The notes under the pieces are model-generated. The model ran no database searches, was not told the origin of the DNA, and worked only from the letters and a program-made list of their open reading frames with translations. A stretch of 6,908 nucleotides of DNA from JBMNNU01 sp050942695 (GTDB taxonomy: Bacteria; Chloroflexota; UBA6077): NCBI GenBank assembly GCA_050942695.1, contig JBMNNU010000174.1, positions 1 through 6,908 on the forward strand, given 5' to 3'. A program made the translations under genes and the position numbers. This document shows, in pieces, positions 6,022-6,908 of the stretch; positions within the stretch are counted from its first letter, which is position 1, and each line of letters begins with the position of its first letter.

Positions 6022-6813
6022 GTGGCTGACCTGAAACTGTTACAAGCGGGAGCTTGTGAAATTGGAGCAGAGCTGAATAGAGAACAGTTGTCCGCCTTTT
6101 CGTTGTACATGAACGAGTTGCTCAGGTGGAACCAGCGGGCTAACCTCACCGCGATCACGGCTCCGGATGAGATCCAGACCAAACATTTTCTCGACTCCCT
6201 AACATGCCTACTAGCCTTTCCGGGAGCCGAACCCCCGGTAAAATCGGCGTCTAATGGAGGGCTGTTAGAAAGATTAAATAGGGGCGCGGGGCTGTCCTGC
6301 ATCGACGTTGGTGCGGGTGCGGGCTTTCCGGGATTGCCTCTCAAGATATGTTTACCTGAAATGAAGCTAACTATGGTCGATTCAGTTGGAAAAAAAACGA
6401 ACTTTCTCTCGCACATTACTGCGCTTCTGAAGCTGGATGGGGTGCGGGTGCTCAACGCTAGATCCGAGGAGCTAGCCCGCCAGCCTGAGGAGCGAGAGAG
6501 CTACGATGTGGTAGTCGCTCGCGCGCTCTCCAAATTGGTGGTGCTGGCGGAGTTGTGCATCCCATTCTGTCGGGTGGGCGGGCGGGTAATAGCCCCCAAG
6601 AAGGGAGAGCTCAACGCCGAGATGAATGATGCTCGGTATGCTGTGGAGAAATTGGGCGGCGTTTACCGCGATCTGATCCCTATTCGGTTATCGCTACTGG
6701 AAGAGGAGCGGTACCTGGTGAGGATCGATAAAGTATCTCCAACTCCCCTTAAGTACCCGAGGCGGGCGGGGTTGCCCGCAAAGAGACCCTTGATGGGGGG
6801 CAACCGATCTTGA
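6022..6813 (+). CDS. rsmG: 16S rRNA (guanine527-N7)-methyltransferase RsmG/GidB
   Basis: The protein has 263 residues, slightly longer than the usual 205-240. The N-terminal helices carry the family signature LLRWNQRANLTAIT (33-46) and KHFLDSL (54-60). S-adenosylmethionine motif I is D95-V-G-A-G-A-G-F-P-G104. It is followed by MVDSVGKKTNFL (acidic residue for the ribose), the VVVARALSKL strand, the RVIAPKKG strand, and the C-terminal YPRRAGLPAKRPL tail typical of many non-enterobacterial RsmG proteins. It methylates N7 of G527 (E. coli numbering) in the 530 loop of 16S rRNA. About 20 residues (67-91, Gly/Pro-rich) are extra compared with E. coli, between the N-terminal helices and motif I. 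The start is GTG 6022, with GAGGG at 6014-6018, slightly close. It is divergent from greA, and its TGA overlaps the next gene's TTG by 4 bases. Confidence 0.95.
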   Translation: MADLKLLQAGACEIGAELNREQLSAFSLYMNELLRWNQRANLTAITAPDEIQTKHFLDSLTCLLAFPGAEPPVKSASNGGLLERLNRGAGLSCIDVGAGAGFPGLPLKICLPEMKLTMVDSVGKKTNFLSHITALLKLDGVRVLNARSEELARQPEERESYDVVVARALSKLVVLAELCIPFCRVGGRVIAPKKGELNAEMNDARYAVEKLGGVYRDLIPIRLSLLEEERYLVRIDKVSPTPLKYPRRAGLPAKRPLMGGNRS

Positions 6814-6908
6814 CCCCCGTCGCATCCGAGGCGAAGCCCCAACAACCCACTGAAAACACCGCGAGCGCCTGCGAGGATAGCGAGCTCTCTCTGCTGCGCA
6901 ACGGCTCT
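6810..6908 (+). CDS. Start of an unidentified gene, truncated by the window edge
   Basis: A TTG at 6810 overlaps the rsmG stop (TTGA), and its frame stays open for 33 codons to the end of the window. A G-run at 6795-6800 lies 9 bases upstream and could serve as ribosome site. The visible residues begin MTPVASEAKPQQPTENTASA, then CEDSELSLLRNGS: a polar, probably disordered leader followed by the start of a helix. The DSELSLLRNG stretch faintly recalls the beginning of ECF sigma factors, but this is far too short to assign. It is probably cotranscribed with rsmG. The other two plus-strand frames close quickly here. Confidence 0.5.
   Translation, partial: MTPVASEAKPQQPTENTASACEDSELSLLRNGS

Overview
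The window reads as an ordinary chromosomal stretch of a moderately GC-rich bacterium, most likely a member of the Chloroflexota (Thermomicrobia or Thermobaculum-like). This placement is inferred from protein style only: the GreA fusion, the sigma-like factor, and a RsmG tail with a YPRRAG-type motif. No rRNA, tRNA, CRISPR array or insertion sequence was seen.

Layout. Positions 2-1071 (+) hold a pair: a small protein running in from the left edge, with a C-x2-H motif at its visible start, followed by a compact sigma-70-like factor. Positions 1193-1963 (+) encode a PhnP-like metallo-beta-lactamase-fold phosphodiesterase. A 332-bp gap (1964-2295) carries a perfect 14-bp palindrome and a roughly 100-bp structured inverted-repeat element. 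Positions 2296-3540 (+) encode a secreted, lipoprotein-like glycoside hydrolase resembling GH113. It is followed by a CorA Mg2+ channel (3601-4578, +) with its own sigma-70-type promoter.

On the minus strand, promoter 5978-6007 drives a tightly linked greA-Nudix pair (5939 down to 4541). The GreA carries an N-terminal domain that looks like the core-binding (SAM-like) domain of tyrosine recombinases. The Nudix gene appears to begin at a CTG codon one base after the greA stop, which restores a four-cysteine zinc ribbon. Its 3' end overlaps corA tail to tail. Divergently, rsmG (6022-6813, +) overlaps the start of a further gene that runs off the right edge.

The genes are mostly housekeeping or stand-alone functions (transcript-cleavage factor, rRNA methylation, Mg2+ uptake, nucleotide clean-up) and do not form one pathway. 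The most unusual items are the recombinase-domain/GreA fusion, the non-canonical Nudix start, and the structured gap at 2088-2213. I found no convincing new multi-gene system.
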